Program-made: the position numbers and the translations under genes
In this document: positions 36,191-37,326 of the stretch, piece after piece
Numbering within the stretch: the stretch's first letter is position 1
Layout of the letters: each line of letters opens with the position of its first letter
NCBI GenBank assembly: GCA_017541995.1
Contig: JAFXYD010000055.1
Coordinates: forward strand, 1 to 37,326
Reading direction: 5' to 3'
DNA length: 37,326 nt
Source: Oscillospiraceae bacterium
Lineage (GTDB): Bacteria > Bacillota > Clostridia > Oscillospirales > Oscillospiraceae
Notes under the pieces: generated by a model
What the model saw: only the letters and a program-made list of their open reading frames with translations
Database searches by the model: none
What the model was told of the DNA's origin: nothing

Positions 36191-37326
<1,136 letters not shown>

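Overview
The window reads as chromosomal DNA from a GC-rich, endospore-forming member of the Clostridia, most likely an Oscillospiraceae/Ruminococcaceae-type gut bacterium. The evidence is strongly GC-biased codon use, SpoIVA together with a clostridial SipL-type partner, a SigH-like sigma factor, CdaA/CdaR, an SLH-domain surface protein, HrcA/CIRCE control of groESL, and the Firmicutes order yicC-remA-gmk-rpoZ-priA-def-fmt-rsmB-rlmN-prpC-prkC-rsgA. No rRNA, tRNA, phage, transposase or CRISPR genes were seen. Almost all genes lie on the minus strand; the plus-strand exceptions are ackA, one small ORF, an ABC exporter and groES-groEL.

Layout. 1-3.4 kb: start of rpmE (partial), an exported SLH protein, and tmcAL carrying a large in-frame repeat insertion. 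3.4-6.4 kb: ackA (+), facing msrC (free Met-R-sulfoxide reductase), a double zinc-ribbon protein and a SigH-like sigma factor. 6.5-8.9 kb: a small membrane protein gene followed by ruvC-ruvA-ruvB. 9-10.3 kb: type Ic aspartate aminotransferase. 10.4-13.4 kb: sipL-spoIVA, translationally coupled. 13.5 kb: a 45-aa membrane ORF (+). 13.7-26.1 kb: a long housekeeping operon running from yicC down to rsgA. It covers RNA decay, RemA, GMP kinase, RNAP omega, replication restart, N-terminal formyl-Met handling, rRNA methylation, the PrkC/PrpC signalling pair and ribosome assembly. 26.1-31.2 kb: cdaA-cdaR (c-di-AMP synthesis), a DUF5685-like protein, a J-domain/TPR/Cys-tail protein, a polytopic membrane protein and a second, degenerate J-like/TPR/Cys-tail protein. 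31.3-33.9 kb: DUF3343 with a cysteine-desulfurase-like enzyme, then vanZ-like and radC. 34-37.3 kb: ABC exporter, CIRCE, groES and partial groEL.

The strongest signal that the genes do not explain is a set of short palindromic repeat families. (i) TGTAGGGG-palindrome elements occur about ten times, all in the same orientation. (ii) A CATTCTGAGCGCAGCG-type repeat occurs as three 48-bp tandem units. (iii) A two-hairpin element is present once at 19.9 kb and as three 109-bp tandem units at 25 kb. (iv) Heptamer arrays occur at 19.96 and 26.8-26.97 kb. Families (i) and (ii) together sit in frame inside tmcAL, adding about 105 residues. Several other copies begin at, or supply, the stop codon of a gene.

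The least understood gene set is the DUF5685 / J-protein / membrane-protein / Cys-tail cluster downstream of cdaR. It is the best candidate here for an undescribed functional module.
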